Source: Arthrobacter sp. NicSoilB8 (GTDB lineage Bacteria; Actinomycetota; Actinomycetes; Actinomycetales; Micrococcaceae). From it: DNA of 64,000 bases. The DNA lies in NCBI RefSeq assembly GCF_019977355.1, contig NZ_AP024655.1, forward strand, positions 2,294,001 to 2,358,000, read 5' to 3'. The translations under genes and the position numbers were made by a program. Each line of letters begins with the position of its first letter. Positions within the stretch are counted from its first letter, which is position 1. The notes beneath the pieces are model-generated. The model saw nothing but the letters and a program-made list of their open reading frames with translations. It ran no database searches and was not told the DNA's origin. This document shows positions 8,533 through 17,927 of the stretch, one piece after another.

Positions 8533-9536
8533 GCATCGAGACGGCAATACGGCAGGACACGGCGCCGGTTGCACCGGAGCAGCCCATGCTGGTGGTCAAG
8601 GACCTGCTGGTCCGGTACGGCCGCGGCCGTAAAGCTGCAGCAGCCCCGGCAGCGGTGGACGGCGTCAGCTTCTCCATCCGTCCCGGCGAAACCGTGGGCC
8701 TGGTGGGGGAATCCGGCTCCGGCAAATCCACCATCGGCAAGGCGATCCTTGGCCTCCAGAAAAGCGCCGGCGGCACCATCCACTACCAGGGCAAGGACAT
8801 CACCCACGCCGGTGCCGCAGAGCGACGTGCCCTCGGCGGAGATCTGCGGGCGGTCTTCCAAGACCCCAACTCCTCGTTGAACCCGCGCCAGAGCATCGGT
8901 GCTTCGCTGGCCGAACCGCTGCGCCTCCGCGGAGCTTCCGCCGCGGAAGCGCGGGACAAGGCCGAGGCCATGCTGGAACGTGTGGGCCTGCCCCGCGAAG
9001 CCGTGAACCGCTACCCCAGCCAGCTCTCCGGCGGCCAGCGCCAGCGGATCGCCGTTGCCCGTGCCCTGATCTGCGAACCAAAGCTCGTGGTGTGCGATGA
9101 GGCCGTCAGCGCCCTGGATCTCTCCACCCAGGCCCAGGTGCTCAACCTCCTGGCCGACCTCCGCGACGAGCTCGGCCTGAGCTACCTGTTCATCGTCCAC
9201 GACATCTCGGTGGTCCAGTTCCTGGCGCACCGTGTTGTGGTCCTCTACCGCGGCCAGGTCATGGAAAGCGGGCCCACGGAAGCCGTCACGGAGTCGCCCG
9301 GGCACCCGTTCACCCAGGCCCTCGTGGCCGCCTCACCCGTGCCGAGGCCCGCAGAACAGGCCCAACGTCGGGCCGTGCGCGAATCCCTTGGCGTCCGCAC
9401 GGCGGCTGCAGTGGCGGCGTCGCCGGGTGGCTGTCCCTTCAGCCAGCGGTGCCCGCTCGCCACGGAACTCTGTACCGCCGAGCGTCCGGCCCTCCGCCGG
9501 GTGGGCGCCGCCGACGTCGCTTGCCACTACGCCTGA
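8529..9536 (+). CDS. ABC importer second ATPase, DppF type
   Basis: A 335-residue ATPase with Walker A GESGSGKST (about 61-69), signature LSGGQRQRI (about 166), Walker B LVVCDEAVS (about 187), the switch histidine in FIVHDIS and a C-terminal oligo_HPY domain with CPFSQRCPLATELC. It pairs with the ATPase half of the upstream fusion protein as the second nucleotide-binding subunit. The ATG at 8529 overlaps the previous stop (ATGA), which is why it is preferred over an upstream in-frame start inside the previous gene. The alpha-rhamnosidase gene follows after 69 bases, probably in the same operon. Confidence 0.92.
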   Translation: MSIETAIRQDTAPVAPEQPMLVVKDLLVRYGRGRKAAAAPAAVDGVSFSIRPGETVGLVGESGSGKSTIGKAILGLQKSAGGTIHYQGKDITHAGAAERRALGGDLRAVFQDPNSSLNPRQSIGASLAEPLRLRGASAAEARDKAEAMLERVGLPREAVNRYPSQLSGGQRQRIAVARALICEPKLVVCDEAVSALDLSTQAQVLNLLADLRDELGLSYLFIVHDISVVQFLAHRVVVLYRGQVMESGPTEAVTESPGHPFTQALVAASPVPRPAEQAQRRAVRESLGVRTAAAVAASPGGCPFSQRCPLATELCTAERPALRRVGAADVACHYA

Positions 9537-9605
9537 GCCCGTGCGCAGCCCAACTTCAGGTCCGCCTCAGCCGGATGAACCCAACGTCAGGAAGCCTCCG
9601 CCCGC

Positions 9606-12365
9606 ATGAACCACCCCACGCGCCTTAGGACCGACCACCTCAGCGAAGCCTTCGGGGTCACCAATCCGCTGCCCAAATTCAGCTGGACACCGCCGGAGGG
9701 CACGCTCCGGCAGTCCGCCTACCAGCTCACCACGAGCAACGGCTGGGACAGCGGGCGCGTGGATGGCGGCACCCATGGGTTCGTGCCCTACGGAGGGCCG
9801 GACCTTGGCTCCCGGGATCGTTTCGACTGGCGGGTCCGGACCTGGAACGTGGCCTCTGATGGCACCGAAGTGCTGTCCGCCTGGTCCGACCCGATGGACG
9901 TGGAACTGGGCCTCCTGCACCCCGCGGACTGGACCGCGCGCTGGATCGGCCCGGACGAAACGCCGGTCCCGGAAGCAGCGGAGCGCCCCGGCTATGGGCT
10001 GTCCAAGACCTTCGCGCTGGACGAAGCCCCCGAAACGGCGCGCGCCTATGCCACAGCCCACGGCATCTACGAGCTCTTCATCAACGGCGTGCGGGTGGGG
10101 GACCAACAGCTCACACCCGGCTCGACGAGCTATCACAGCACGCTCCAGGTGCAGGCCTACGACATTGCCGGCTTGCTCCGGTCCGGCGCCAATACGGTAC
10201 GGGCCGTCCTCACCGACGGCTGGTACCGCGGCACCTTCGGGTACACGCGCGACGCCGACATGTACGGAACGCAGACGGCCTTCCTGGCTCAGCTGGAGCT
10301 GGAGTCCGGCGGACAACGGACGGTCGTCGGCACCGACGGCTCGTGGCACGTTTCCGCGACGGAGATCCTCAGCGCTGACCTCATGGCCGGCCAGCGCGTG
10401 GATCTCCGCCGCAGCCACCAGAGAGCAGGGCACGCGGTAATGCGCGACGGCGGCGGCGCCACCCTCACCGGCCCGGTGGCGCCGCCGACGCGCATCGTGG
10501 AAGAGCTCAGCCCGGTGGCCATCACCCGGCTGGGCAACGGCAACCAGATCGTGGACCTGGGCCAGAACATCAATGGCTGGATCCGCCTGAGCCGGCTTGG
10601 CGCCCCGGGCAAGACTGTCGCGCTGGTGTACGGCGAAGCCCTGGGCGCTGACGGCGACGTCAGCCTGGAACACCTCCGTCCGCATGATTTCCGCAATCCG
10701 GGGCAGTTCCTCGGAGCCGGGCAAGTGGATTCCGTGGTGGCCGCCGGAGCCCGGGGCGAGGTGTTCGAGCCGCGACACACCACCCATGGCTTCCGGTACA
10801 TCGCCGTGCAGGGCCTGGACGCAGACCTTGAACCGGCGGACATCGTGGGATGCATGGTCCAGACGGACCTGGAACGCCTGGGCACCTTCAAGTGCAGCGA
10901 CGTCAGGCTTAACAAGCTCCACGACATTGTGGAGTGGAGCTTCCGCGGCAACGCCTGTGAGATTCCCACCGACTGCCCGCAACGGGAAAAGGCCGGCTGG
11001 ACCGGCGACTGGCAGCTGTTTGTGCCCACCGCCGCTTACCTCTTCGACGTTGCAGGTTTTACGGCGAAGTGGCTCAGGGATGTCCGGACCGATCAATGGG
11101 ACAACGGGGTGGTCACCAACATCTCTCCCTCGCCGGGACCGGAGATAGCGAGTGCCGAATTCATGGCATTCACGAACGGGTCTGCAGGGTGGGGGGATGC
11201 GGTGGTTATGGTGCCCTGGGAGATCCATCTCGCCACCGGGGACGCCGGCATCCTGGAACAGAACTGGGAGGCCATGGAACGCTGGCTCGGCTACATCCGC
11301 AGCACCGCCGAGGGCAGCCGGCACCCGGCCAGGGCGGCGGCGCACGGCACGCCGGCCCCGCATGAGCAGTTCCTCTGGGACACCGGTTTCCATTTCGGGG
11401 AATGGATGGAGCCCGGCGGGCCGGAGCCGGACCTCTTCGCCTCCCGGTCCGCCGACAACGGCATCGTGGCCACCGCCTACTACCGGCACACCTCCGCCAT
11501 CATGGCCAGGATTGCCGCCGTCCTGGGCAAGGAGGACAAAGCCCGGGAACTGGCGGAGCTCTCCGAGAACGTCCGCCGTGCCTGGCAGCGGGAATACGTG
11601 CGGGCCGACGGAACAGTGGCGACCAGGACAGTGGGGACAAAGACAGCGGGGACAAAGACAGCGGGGACCAGGACAGTGGGGATTACGACAGCCGGAGACG
11701 GGACAGCCGACGGCGGCACGCAGGCCAATTGTGTACGGGCGCTCGCCTTCGACCTCGTGTCCGATGACGTCCGCTCCGCCGTGGCCAGGCAACTGGCAGA
11801 ACTCGTCCGCGACGCCGGCACGCACCTTGGCACCGGCTTCCTGGCCACGCCGTACCTGCTGCCCGTCCTGGCCGACAACGGATTCCCAGGCCTCGCCTAT
11901 GAGCTGCTCATACAGGACTCCGAGCCGTCCTGGCTGGTGATGGTGGACCGCGGAGCCACCACGGTCTGGGAGGCCTGGGACGGAATAGGCGCGGACGGTA
12001 CAGCGCGCCAGTCACTGAACCACTACAGCAAGGGCGCCGTCATCTCGTTCCTGCACCGCTACACGGCCGGCCTGCGCCAGGCACCCGGGAGCGCGGCTTA
12101 CGAGCGGATCATCATCGAGCCCCGGCCCGGTGCCGGGATCACCTCGGCGGCCACGTCGCATCGCGGCCCGCAGGGCCTCATCGAAGTCAGCTGGGCAATC
12201 GACGACGGCGGGCTGACGCTTACGGCATCCGTTCCGTCCGGAACCACCGCGGAAGTACGGCTGCCCGGCCTGCCGCCCGCCGTCGTCGGGCCCGGGAGGC
12301 ATATCCTCGCCGCCCCGGCCGGCGGCCTCGACCACCAACCCCGACTTGCAAGGAGTTCATCGTGA
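9606..12365 (+). CDS. GH78 alpha-L-rhamnosidase (first copy)
   Basis: A 919-residue intracellular alpha-L-rhamnosidase with the multi-domain GH78 plan: N-terminal beta domains (LFINGVRVGDQQLTPGSTSY), a mid beta domain (QIVDLGQNINGWI) and an alpha/alpha-barrel catalytic domain. The catalytic signature DCPQREKAGWTGDW lies near 455-468, and the general-base glutamate is in TTVWEAWD near 789. It releases terminal L-rhamnose, for example from rutinosides. Between about 671 and 702 is a threonine-rich insert of 5-residue repeats (GTKTA-type) not expected in the family. The ribosome site is poor (AGGAAG about 13 bases away). It follows the importer genes in one probable operon. Confidence 0.93.
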   Translation: MNHPTRLRTDHLSEAFGVTNPLPKFSWTPPEGTLRQSAYQLTTSNGWDSGRVDGGTHGFVPYGGPDLGSRDRFDWRVRTWNVASDGTEVLSAWSDPMDVELGLLHPADWTARWIGPDETPVPEAAERPGYGLSKTFALDEAPETARAYATAHGIYELFINGVRVGDQQLTPGSTSYHSTLQVQAYDIAGLLRSGANTVRAVLTDGWYRGTFGYTRDADMYGTQTAFLAQLELESGGQRTVVGTDGSWHVSATEILSADLMAGQRVDLRRSHQRAGHAVMRDGGGATLTGPVAPPTRIVEELSPVAITRLGNGNQIVDLGQNINGWIRLSRLGAPGKTVALVYGEALGADGDVSLEHLRPHDFRNPGQFLGAGQVDSVVAAGARGEVFEPRHTTHGFRYIAVQGLDADLEPADIVGCMVQTDLERLGTFKCSDVRLNKLHDIVEWSFRGNACEIPTDCPQREKAGWTGDWQLFVPTAAYLFDVAGFTAKWLRDVRTDQWDNGVVTNISPSPGPEIASAEFMAFTNGSAGWGDAVVMVPWEIHLATGDAGILEQNWEAMERWLGYIRSTAEGSRHPARAAAHGTPAPHEQFLWDTGFHFGEWMEPGGPEPDLFASRSADNGIVATAYYRHTSAIMARIAAVLGKEDKARELAELSENVRRAWQREYVRADGTVATRTVGTKTAGTKTAGTRTVGITTAGDGTADGGTQANCVRALAFDLVSDDVRSAVARQLAELVRDAGTHLGTGFLATPYLLPVLADNGFPGLAYELLIQDSEPSWLVMVDRGATTVWEAWDGIGADGTARQSLNHYSKGAVISFLHRYTAGLRQAPGSAAYERIIIEPRPGAGITSAATSHRGPQGLIEVSWAIDDGGLTLTASVPSGTTAEVRLPGLPPAVVGPGRHILAAPAGGLDHQPRLARSSS
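11618..11709. repeat. 15-bp in-frame tandem repeat inside the rhamnosidase gene
   Basis: About six diverged copies of a 15-base unit (gggacaaagacagcg and variants) encode five-residue repeats of the type G-T-K/R-T-A/V. The array keeps the reading frame and inserts a Thr-rich loop in the catalytic domain. Confidence 0.85.
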
Positions 12366-12444
12366 CCCCGGAAGCCGCCGTCGGTGGACTATTTCGCCCG
12401 CGCGCTCTAGCGACGGGCTCAATGTCCGGCGGTAGCATTCCGGT

Positions 12445-12804
12445 ATGGCTATCGCACGCTTCCCAGGTCTCGTCATTGATTGCCCCGACGCCGGGGCCCT
12501 CGCGGGCTTTTACGGTGCCCTGCTCGGCTGGAACGTGAAGGTTGACGGTGACTGGGCCGAGATCCGCCCTGACGATGGCAGCGACTGCATTTCGTTTCAG
12601 CAGGTGGACGGCTACCGGGCGCCGGAATGGCCGGGCCAGGCAGTGCCACAGCAGATGCACCTGGACCTGATGGTGCAGAACCTGGACGAGGGCGGGAGGG
12701 CCGCCGTCGGGCTGGGGGCCACCAAGGCGGACGTCCAGCCCGGCACCACCTTCCGTGTATTCCTCGACCCGGCCGGCCACCCCTTCTGTCTCTGCGTGGA
12801 CTGA
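12445..12804 (+). CDS. VOC-superfamily (glyoxalase/bleomycin-resistance-like) protein
   Basis: A 119-residue single-module VOC protein: an opening strand ARFPGLVIDCPD, helix GALAGFYGALLGW, a mid segment QQMHLDLMVQNLDEG and the closing strand PAGHPFCLCVD. In the family, conserved His and Glu residues bind a metal and the protein dimerises; roles range from ring cleavage and isomerisation to drug binding. It sits inside the glycoside locus between the two rhamnosidase genes, but it lacks a clear ribosome site and may not belong to the pathway. Subfamily cannot be set from sequence alone. Remains of a lost reading frame lie just upstream. Confidence 0.85.
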   Translation: MAIARFPGLVIDCPDAGALAGFYGALLGWNVKVDGDWAEIRPDDGSDCISFQQVDGYRAPEWPGQAVPQQMHLDLMVQNLDEGGRAAVGLGATKADVQPGTTFRVFLDPAGHPFCLCVD

Positions 12805-12886
12805 GCATTCGGCACTGACCAGGCAGTTTGCCGTGTCCGGTCAGCCTCGGCGGCAGGACAGCCGCGCAAGCCGGCTCTCGTACCCG

Positions 12887-12904
12887 GTTTCCAGTCAATG
12901 AAAC
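12887..12904. promoter_or_regulatory. IclR-type operator 4 (one-base-longer spacing)
   Basis: GTTTCCAGTCAATGAAAC keeps both outer half-sites GTTTC and GAAAC but has one more central base than operators 1-3. It lies 128 bp upstream of the second rhamnosidase ATG. Confidence 0.6.
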
Positions 12905-13031
12905 TTCGCTAGCGGGCGCATAGCAGTTCCCGGGACGCTGGGGGAAGCCCAAGACTTCCCCTTCGTGACGAATCGAGCCGACGTTGACTCCAAACACCCT
13001 GCGTTCCCCGTCCCAGGACACCGCCCTCCCG

Positions 13032-15677
13032 ATGGCCACCATTCCCTCCGCCGTCCGCTTCGAGCACCATGAGGAACCGTTCGGCATCGGCGAGGGCCGG
13101 CCCCGACTTTCCTGGCAGGTCGCCACAGGGATACGTGACTGGGTCCAGACCGCCTACGAACTCCAGCTCGGCCCCGATGAGGCCAGCCTGACAAGCTACG
13201 GCCGCACCGAGACCAGGGAGCAGCTCCTGCAGCCCTGGCCCGCACCGCCACTGGAGAGCCGCCAGCGCGCCGCAGTCCGCGTCCGCGTCTGGGGCAACGG
13301 CGACGACATGCCCTCCGAATGGAGCCCCGTTGCCTACGTAGAGGCGGGATTGCTGACCGCGTCCGATTGGCAGGCAGCCATGATCCGCCCGGCCTGGGTC
13401 GAGGCCAGCGCCGCCAACGAGCCGGCAGCGCGCCTGAGCCGGACATTCGAAGTGGCCGGGCCCGTGGCGTCCGCCCGGCTCTACGCCAGCGCCCACGGCG
13501 TCTACGTGGCACACATCAATGGCCGCCGAGTGGGCCGGGACATCCTGGCCCCGGGCTGGACCAGCTACCACCACCGCCTGCGCTACCAGAGCTACGACGT
13601 CACTGAGTATCTCCGGCAAGGCACCAACGTGATCGGCCTGGAGTTCGCGGACGGCTGGTGGCGCGGCAATCTGGGCTTCCAGGAGAAGCGCAACACCTAC
13701 GGGAGCCGCACCGCCGTGATCGCCCAGCTGGAAATGACCGACGCCGGCGGGGCAGTCAGCGTGATTGGCTCGGATGCGTCGTGGCTGGCCGGGCGGGGGC
13801 CGGTGCTGTCGGCAGACTTGTACGACGGCGAAACTTTTGATGCGCGGCTCCGGAACCGTGGCTGGGCTGAGACCGGGACTGAAACCGGAGCGGGCACCGA
13901 CACGCTGCAGCCCGCCGTCGTGGTTGGCGGCTTCGATCCTGCAGTCCTGGCCGCACCCGACGGCCCGCCCGTCCGGGCCACCGACGAGCTGCCGGTCAGA
14001 ACCGTTCTGGGAACGCCGTCCGGAAAGACCATCCTGGACTTTGGCCAGAACCTGGTGGGCCGGGTGCGTTTCAAGGTGAACGGTGCGGCCGGCACCGAGG
14101 TGGTGCTGCGGCACGCCGAGGTTCTGGAGCACGGCGAACTCGGCGTCAGGCCGCTGCGCGTAGCCAAGCAGACCGACCGCTACTTCCTGCGCGGCGGCGG
14201 GGAGGAGCGGTGGGAACCGGAGTTCACCATCCACGGGTTCCGCTATGTGGAAGTCAGCGGTTGGCCCGGCGAGCTGGACCCCGAAGCCTTCACCGCCGTC
14301 GTGATCCATTCCGAACTGGTGCGAACCGGCGCCTTTGAATGCTCCGACCCGATGCTGAACCAGCTCCACTCAAACGTGGTGTGGGGAATGCGCGGGAACT
14401 TTGTCGACGTGCCCACGGACTGCCCGCAGCGCAACGAGCGCCTCGGTTGGACCGGCGACTTCCAGATCTTCGCCGCCACCGCGTCCTTCCTGTACCGGAT
14501 CCCAGGCTTCACCACGTCCTGGCTCAAGGACCTCGCCGCAGAGCAGGGGACCGACGGGCCGCCGCCGCTGGTAGTTCCGGAAGTGGTGGCCGAAAAGCCG
14601 CCGTTCCCGGACCGCCCGGTGATGGCCGCCTGGGGTGACGCCGCCGTTCTTGTTCCCTGGGTGCTGTACCAGCGCACGGGGGACCTCGAGTTCCTCCGCC
14701 GGCAACTGCCGGGAATGATGGCCTGGCTGGAAGCCGCGGCCCAGGCCGCCGGCCCGGAGCTGCGTTTTGAGCAGGGTTTCCAGTTCGGCGACTGGCTGGA
14801 CCCGGCCGCACCACCGGACTCACCCGGTGATGCGCGCACCCCCTGGCAGCTCGTGGCGCAGGCCTACCTGGCGTACTCGGCCTCGGTGGCGGGTGCGGCC
14901 GCAGGACTGCTGGGCCGCGACACTGAATCGGAACGGCTTCGCCGGCTGTCCGCCCGGTCCCGGCTGGTGTTCCGGGAGCGCTACCTTGACGACGACGGCC
15001 GGCTCCGGCCGTCCACGCAGACCGCCTACGCCGTGGCCCTTCGCTTCGGGCTCCTCGAACCGGCGGAACATCCCGCCGCGGCCGCCCGGTTGGCGGAAAC
15101 CGTGGAAGCAGACGGCTACCGCATCGCCACCGGGTTCGTGGGAACCCCGCTCGTCTGCGACGCGCTCAGCGATGATGGCCACGCCACGGCGGCCTACCGT
15201 CTGCTCCTCCAGACCGAGTGCCCGTCCTGGCTGTACCCCGTAACAATGGGCGCCACCACCATCTGGGAACGCTGGGACTCCATGCTCCCCGACGGCAGCA
15301 TCAATGAGGGCGAAATGACCTCCTTCAACCATTACGCCCTGGGCGCCGTGGCCGACTGGATGCACCGCAGCGTGGCCGGCCTGGCACCTGCGGAACCCGG
15401 GTACCGGAAGCTGCTGGTCCGGCCGCTGCCCGGCGGGGGACTGCATTGGGCGGAGGCCCGGCACGAGACTCCCTACGGCGAAGCCGCGGTCCGCTGGGAC
15501 CTGGCGGGCCAGGAATTCTCGCTTGCGGTGACGGTCCCGGCCGGCTGCACTGCCGAGGTGTACCTGCCCGACGGCGTGAGCACCGGCGTCGAGGTCGGGT
15601 CCGGCACGCATTCGTTCAGCTGCGCAGTTCCCGAGGCCGCGACCGCGGGCTCCCGGGAGCCGGTGTTTCAGCCATGA
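13032..15677 (+). CDS. GH78 alpha-L-rhamnosidase (second copy)
   Basis: A second, clearly different rhamnosidase of 881 residues. It shares the domain order with the copy at 9606: N-terminal VRFEHHEEPFGIGEGRPRLSW, the GxxxGxD-type beta domain (HINGRRVGRDILAPGWTSYH), catalytic DCPQRNERLGWTGDF near 463 and base glutamate in TTIWERWD near 744. No signal peptide is present. Two enzymes suggest different linkages (1,6 in rutinosides, 1,2 in neohesperidosides) or aglycones. ATG 13032 fits where homology begins; a TTG at 12984 would add 16 residues. Neither has a strong ribosome site. The esterase gene follows with an ATGA overlap. Confidence 0.92.
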   Translation: MATIPSAVRFEHHEEPFGIGEGRPRLSWQVATGIRDWVQTAYELQLGPDEASLTSYGRTETREQLLQPWPAPPLESRQRAAVRVRVWGNGDDMPSEWSPVAYVEAGLLTASDWQAAMIRPAWVEASAANEPAARLSRTFEVAGPVASARLYASAHGVYVAHINGRRVGRDILAPGWTSYHHRLRYQSYDVTEYLRQGTNVIGLEFADGWWRGNLGFQEKRNTYGSRTAVIAQLEMTDAGGAVSVIGSDASWLAGRGPVLSADLYDGETFDARLRNRGWAETGTETGAGTDTLQPAVVVGGFDPAVLAAPDGPPVRATDELPVRTVLGTPSGKTILDFGQNLVGRVRFKVNGAAGTEVVLRHAEVLEHGELGVRPLRVAKQTDRYFLRGGGEERWEPEFTIHGFRYVEVSGWPGELDPEAFTAVVIHSELVRTGAFECSDPMLNQLHSNVVWGMRGNFVDVPTDCPQRNERLGWTGDFQIFAATASFLYRIPGFTTSWLKDLAAEQGTDGPPPLVVPEVVAEKPPFPDRPVMAAWGDAAVLVPWVLYQRTGDLEFLRRQLPGMMAWLEAAAQAAGPELRFEQGFQFGDWLDPAAPPDSPGDARTPWQLVAQAYLAYSASVAGAAAGLLGRDTESERLRRLSARSRLVFRERYLDDDGRLRPSTQTAYAVALRFGLLEPAEHPAAAARLAETVEADGYRIATGFVGTPLVCDALSDDGHATAAYRLLLQTECPSWLYPVTMGATTIWERWDSMLPDGSINEGEMTSFNHYALGAVADWMHRSVAGLAPAEPGYRKLLVRPLPGGGLHWAEARHETPYGEAAVRWDLAGQEFSLAVTVPAGCTAEVYLPDGVSTGVEVGSGTHSFSCAVPEAATAGSREPVFQP

Positions 15678-16741
15678 GCCTGGACGCGGAGCTGGCCGGG
15701 CTCATGCACCACGTGGCTGAAGCCGGCTCCTTCGCCGATCTCTTCGCCGACCCTGCCGGGATGCAGCGGCTGGAGGCGTTCAGCGGCGGGGGTCTGCCCT
15801 ACACGGCCCCTGCGGTTCCCACCCGCTCCGCGGAGGCGCCAGGGCCCAACGGACCCGTGCCCATCCGGATCTACGGCCCCGGTGTCCTTCGGCTGGACGG
15901 TGACATTCGGCTGGACGGTGCCACTGGGTGGGACGGTGCCATTGGGTGGGACGGTGGCCGGGGTTCCGCGCCGGGGAACGCGTCCGGTGCCGGGCTGCCC
16001 GGCCTGGTGTGGCTGCATGGCGGCGGCTTCGCCGGAGGGACGCTGGACATGCGGGAGGCCGACCAGGTTGGCCGTGAACTGGCTGACCGGACCGGCGGCC
16101 TGGTGTTTTCCGTCGACTACCGTCTGGCCCGTGACGGCGTCCATTTCCCGGTTCCGCACGAAGACGCGGTCGCGGCGTGGATCTGGGCGGCCGACCACGC
16201 CGAGGAGCTTGGGGTGGCGCAGGGAGGTCTTTGCCTTGGGGGTGCCAGCGCCGGCGGGAACCTCGCCGTCGGCGCCGCCATGTATCTCAAGGACGCCGGC
16301 CTGGCGCTGCCCGCCAAGCTGCTTCTGGCGTATCCGTTCCTGCACGCCGTGCTGCCGCCACTGGCGCCGGCCCCGGTGCCCGACGGCGGGGTGCTTTCCG
16401 GCCTGCCGCGGATCCTGCGCTTCACCGAGGATGACTGCCGGGCAATGGTGGAGAACTACATCGGCGGCCCCGCCGGGATGGCGTCCTCGTACGCCCTGCC
16501 CGGCCACGCCGATCCTTCGGGGCTCCCGCCGGTGGCGGTCATCGCCTGTGAATACGATGACCTGCGTCCGTCGGCCGAGTTCTTCGGGGCGTCGCTCCGC
16601 GCGGCCGGCGTTCCGGTGGCATTCCGGCTCGAAGCGGGGGCCACGCACGGGTACCTCAACCACTCGGCGGCGCTGGAGATCGTGCGGCGAGGGCTGGCAT
16701 TCCTTGCGGCGGAACTGGCCTCGGCAAAGCCCTTTCAATGA
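15674..16741 (+). CDS. Alpha/beta hydrolase, HSL/acetyl-esterase type
   Basis: A 355-residue carboxylesterase of the hormone-sensitive-lipase family. The oxyanion motif HGGGF (about 114-118), nucleophile in GGASAGG (Ser near 191; the common GDSAG has Ala for Asp here), acid in CEYDDLRP (near 294) and histidine in GATHGY (near 323) form a full triad. It is translationally coupled to the second rhamnosidase. In the proposed pathway it could deacylate substrate sugars or cleave the depside made by the quercetinase. Residues about 73-95 are an inserted Asp/Gly-rich repeat (RLDG/GWDG) not typical of the family. Substrate is unknown. Confidence 0.85.
   Translation: MSLDAELAGLMHHVAEAGSFADLFADPAGMQRLEAFSGGGLPYTAPAVPTRSAEAPGPNGPVPIRIYGPGVLRLDGDIRLDGATGWDGAIGWDGGRGSAPGNASGAGLPGLVWLHGGGFAGGTLDMREADQVGRELADRTGGLVFSVDYRLARDGVHFPVPHEDAVAAWIWAADHAEELGVAQGGLCLGGASAGGNLAVGAAMYLKDAGLALPAKLLLAYPFLHAVLPPLAPAPVPDGGVLSGLPRILRFTEDDCRAMVENYIGGPAGMASSYALPGHADPSGLPPVAVIACEYDDLRPSAEFFGASLRAAGVPVAFRLEAGATHGYLNHSAALEIVRRGLAFLAAELASAKPFQ
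15891..15957. repeat. 18-bp in-frame tandem repeat inside the esterase gene
   Basis: About 3.7 copies of an 18-base unit (ggctggacggtgacattc and variants) encode six-residue repeats around R-L-D-G/G-W-D-G. The frame is kept. Confidence 0.85.
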
Positions 16742-16747
16742 TTGAAA
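16733..16747. promoter_or_regulatory. IclR-type operator 5
   Basis: TTTCAATGATTGAAA is a perfect 7-1-7 palindrome that overlaps the stop codon of the upstream esterase gene. It lies about 145 bp before the next esterase gene, the first of a four-gene run to 21836. Confidence 0.7.
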
Positions 16748-16892
16748 TCCATGGTTTGCGCCGGTCCGGCGTTCCGACAGTCTTAGGGGAGACGCCGGGC
16801 ATCACGGAACCGGCGCACAAGCCAATAGGCGCGTCGGGCGTACCGGCGCGCCAAGTGAACGGGGACATCATGTGAACCGGCACAGGAAACGG

Positions 16893-17810
16893 ATGGAGTC
16901 GACGATGACGGAAAGTCGGGTGCTGAGCGGCATCGAATTCGCCCGCACGGGCCACGACGGCTCCCGCCCGCTGCTGCTGGACCTCTACCTTCCCGGTCCT
17001 GAAGGCGGGGCGGCTCCCCGCCCGGCGGTGGTCCATTTCCACGGCGGCGGCTGGCGTGCGGGGGAGCGGTCTTCCCTGGGCCCGGTCCTGGACGGATCCG
17101 GCATCGGCGCCTTCGAAAAGCTCACTGACGCCGGATTCGTGGTGGTGTCGGCCGACTACCGGCTCAGCCAGGAGGCGCACTTCCCGGCGCAGCTGCACGA
17201 CGCGAAGGCCGCCGTCCGCTGGCTGCGGAACCATGCCGCCGACTACAACGTGGACCCGGACCGGATCTACGCGTGGGGCGACTCCGCGGGCGGCCATCTC
17301 GCCGCCCTGGTGGGTCTCACGGCCAATGCCGGCGCCGCCGGTGCAGACACTGCCGGTACAGACGCTGCCAGTGCTGACGCTGCCGTCGCCGCGGTGGCAG
17401 CCTGGTACCCGCCCACGGACCTGGCCAGAATGGCCGAACAGGCCCTCCCCGCAGCCGTCGCCCGGGCCGACGATCCGGGATCCCGCGAGGAACTCCTTGT
17501 CGGTGCCGTGCTGGCCCACGAGCCGGCGAAGGCGGCGGCGGCAAGCCCCATCAGCTATGCCAGCCGTTCGGCGCCTCCGTTCTTCCTGGCCCACGGAACC
17601 GCCGACCGCTTCGTTCCGCCCGCCCAGTCAGCGTCGCTGGCTGCCGCGCTGAAAGGTGCCGGCGCCGCCGTCGAACTTCTCCTGATTGAGGATGCAGACC
17701 ACATGTGGATCCTCCCGGACCACAGCCAGGCCGCGGCCGACAAGGCGATGGCGGCGACCGTCTCTTTCTTCCTCCGGCAATCCCGGCACCCGGGAGCCCC
17801 GGCGACCTGA
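16893..17810 (+). CDS. Alpha/beta hydrolase (second esterase of the locus)
   Basis: About 305 residues. It shows HGGGW (about 49-53), nucleophile GDSAGG (Ser near 131), acid in HGTADRF (near 236) and His in DADHMW (near 268), the full triad of BD-FAE/HSL-like esterases. The helix before the nucleophile reads AVRWLRNHAADYNVDPDRIYAWG, typical of carboxylesterases acting on small aromatic or acetyl esters. It heads a gene run with FAH, monooxygenase and DUF3500 genes, behind operator 5, so it is the better candidate for hydrolysing the quercetinase product. ATG 16905 (GGAG 6 bases upstream) is an equally good start. Residues about 149-163 are a repeat insert (AGADT/AGTDA). Confidence 0.87.
   Translation: MESTMTESRVLSGIEFARTGHDGSRPLLLDLYLPGPEGGAAPRPAVVHFHGGGWRAGERSSLGPVLDGSGIGAFEKLTDAGFVVVSADYRLSQEAHFPAQLHDAKAAVRWLRNHAADYNVDPDRIYAWGDSAGGHLAALVGLTANAGAAGADTAGTDAASADAAVAAVAAWYPPTDLARMAEQALPAAVARADDPGSREELLVGAVLAHEPAKAAAASPISYASRSAPPFFLAHGTADRFVPPAQSASLAAALKGAGAAVELLLIEDADHMWILPDHSQAAADKAMAATVSFFLRQSRHPGAPAT
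17337..17381. repeat. 15-bp in-frame tandem repeat inside the second esterase gene
   Basis: Three copies of a 15-base unit (gccggtgcagacact, gccggtacagacgct, gccagtgctgacgct) encode A-G-A-D-T-like five-residue repeats. They sit directly after the nucleophile helix. Confidence 0.85.
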
Positions 17811-17927
17811 CCGGGCACTCCACAACAGCACACCAACAATCGGCCCACAGACACCTGCACAGGGCCCCAAATTGCCGTGCCCACCTACCACCCCGCCCCT
17901 GCGGGCGGCACCAGAAAGGCCAACCAC

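Noticed and set aside
11093..11275. Small frames antisense to the first rhamnosidase gene
   Set aside because: All lie inside a confirmed GH78 gene and show no features of their own.
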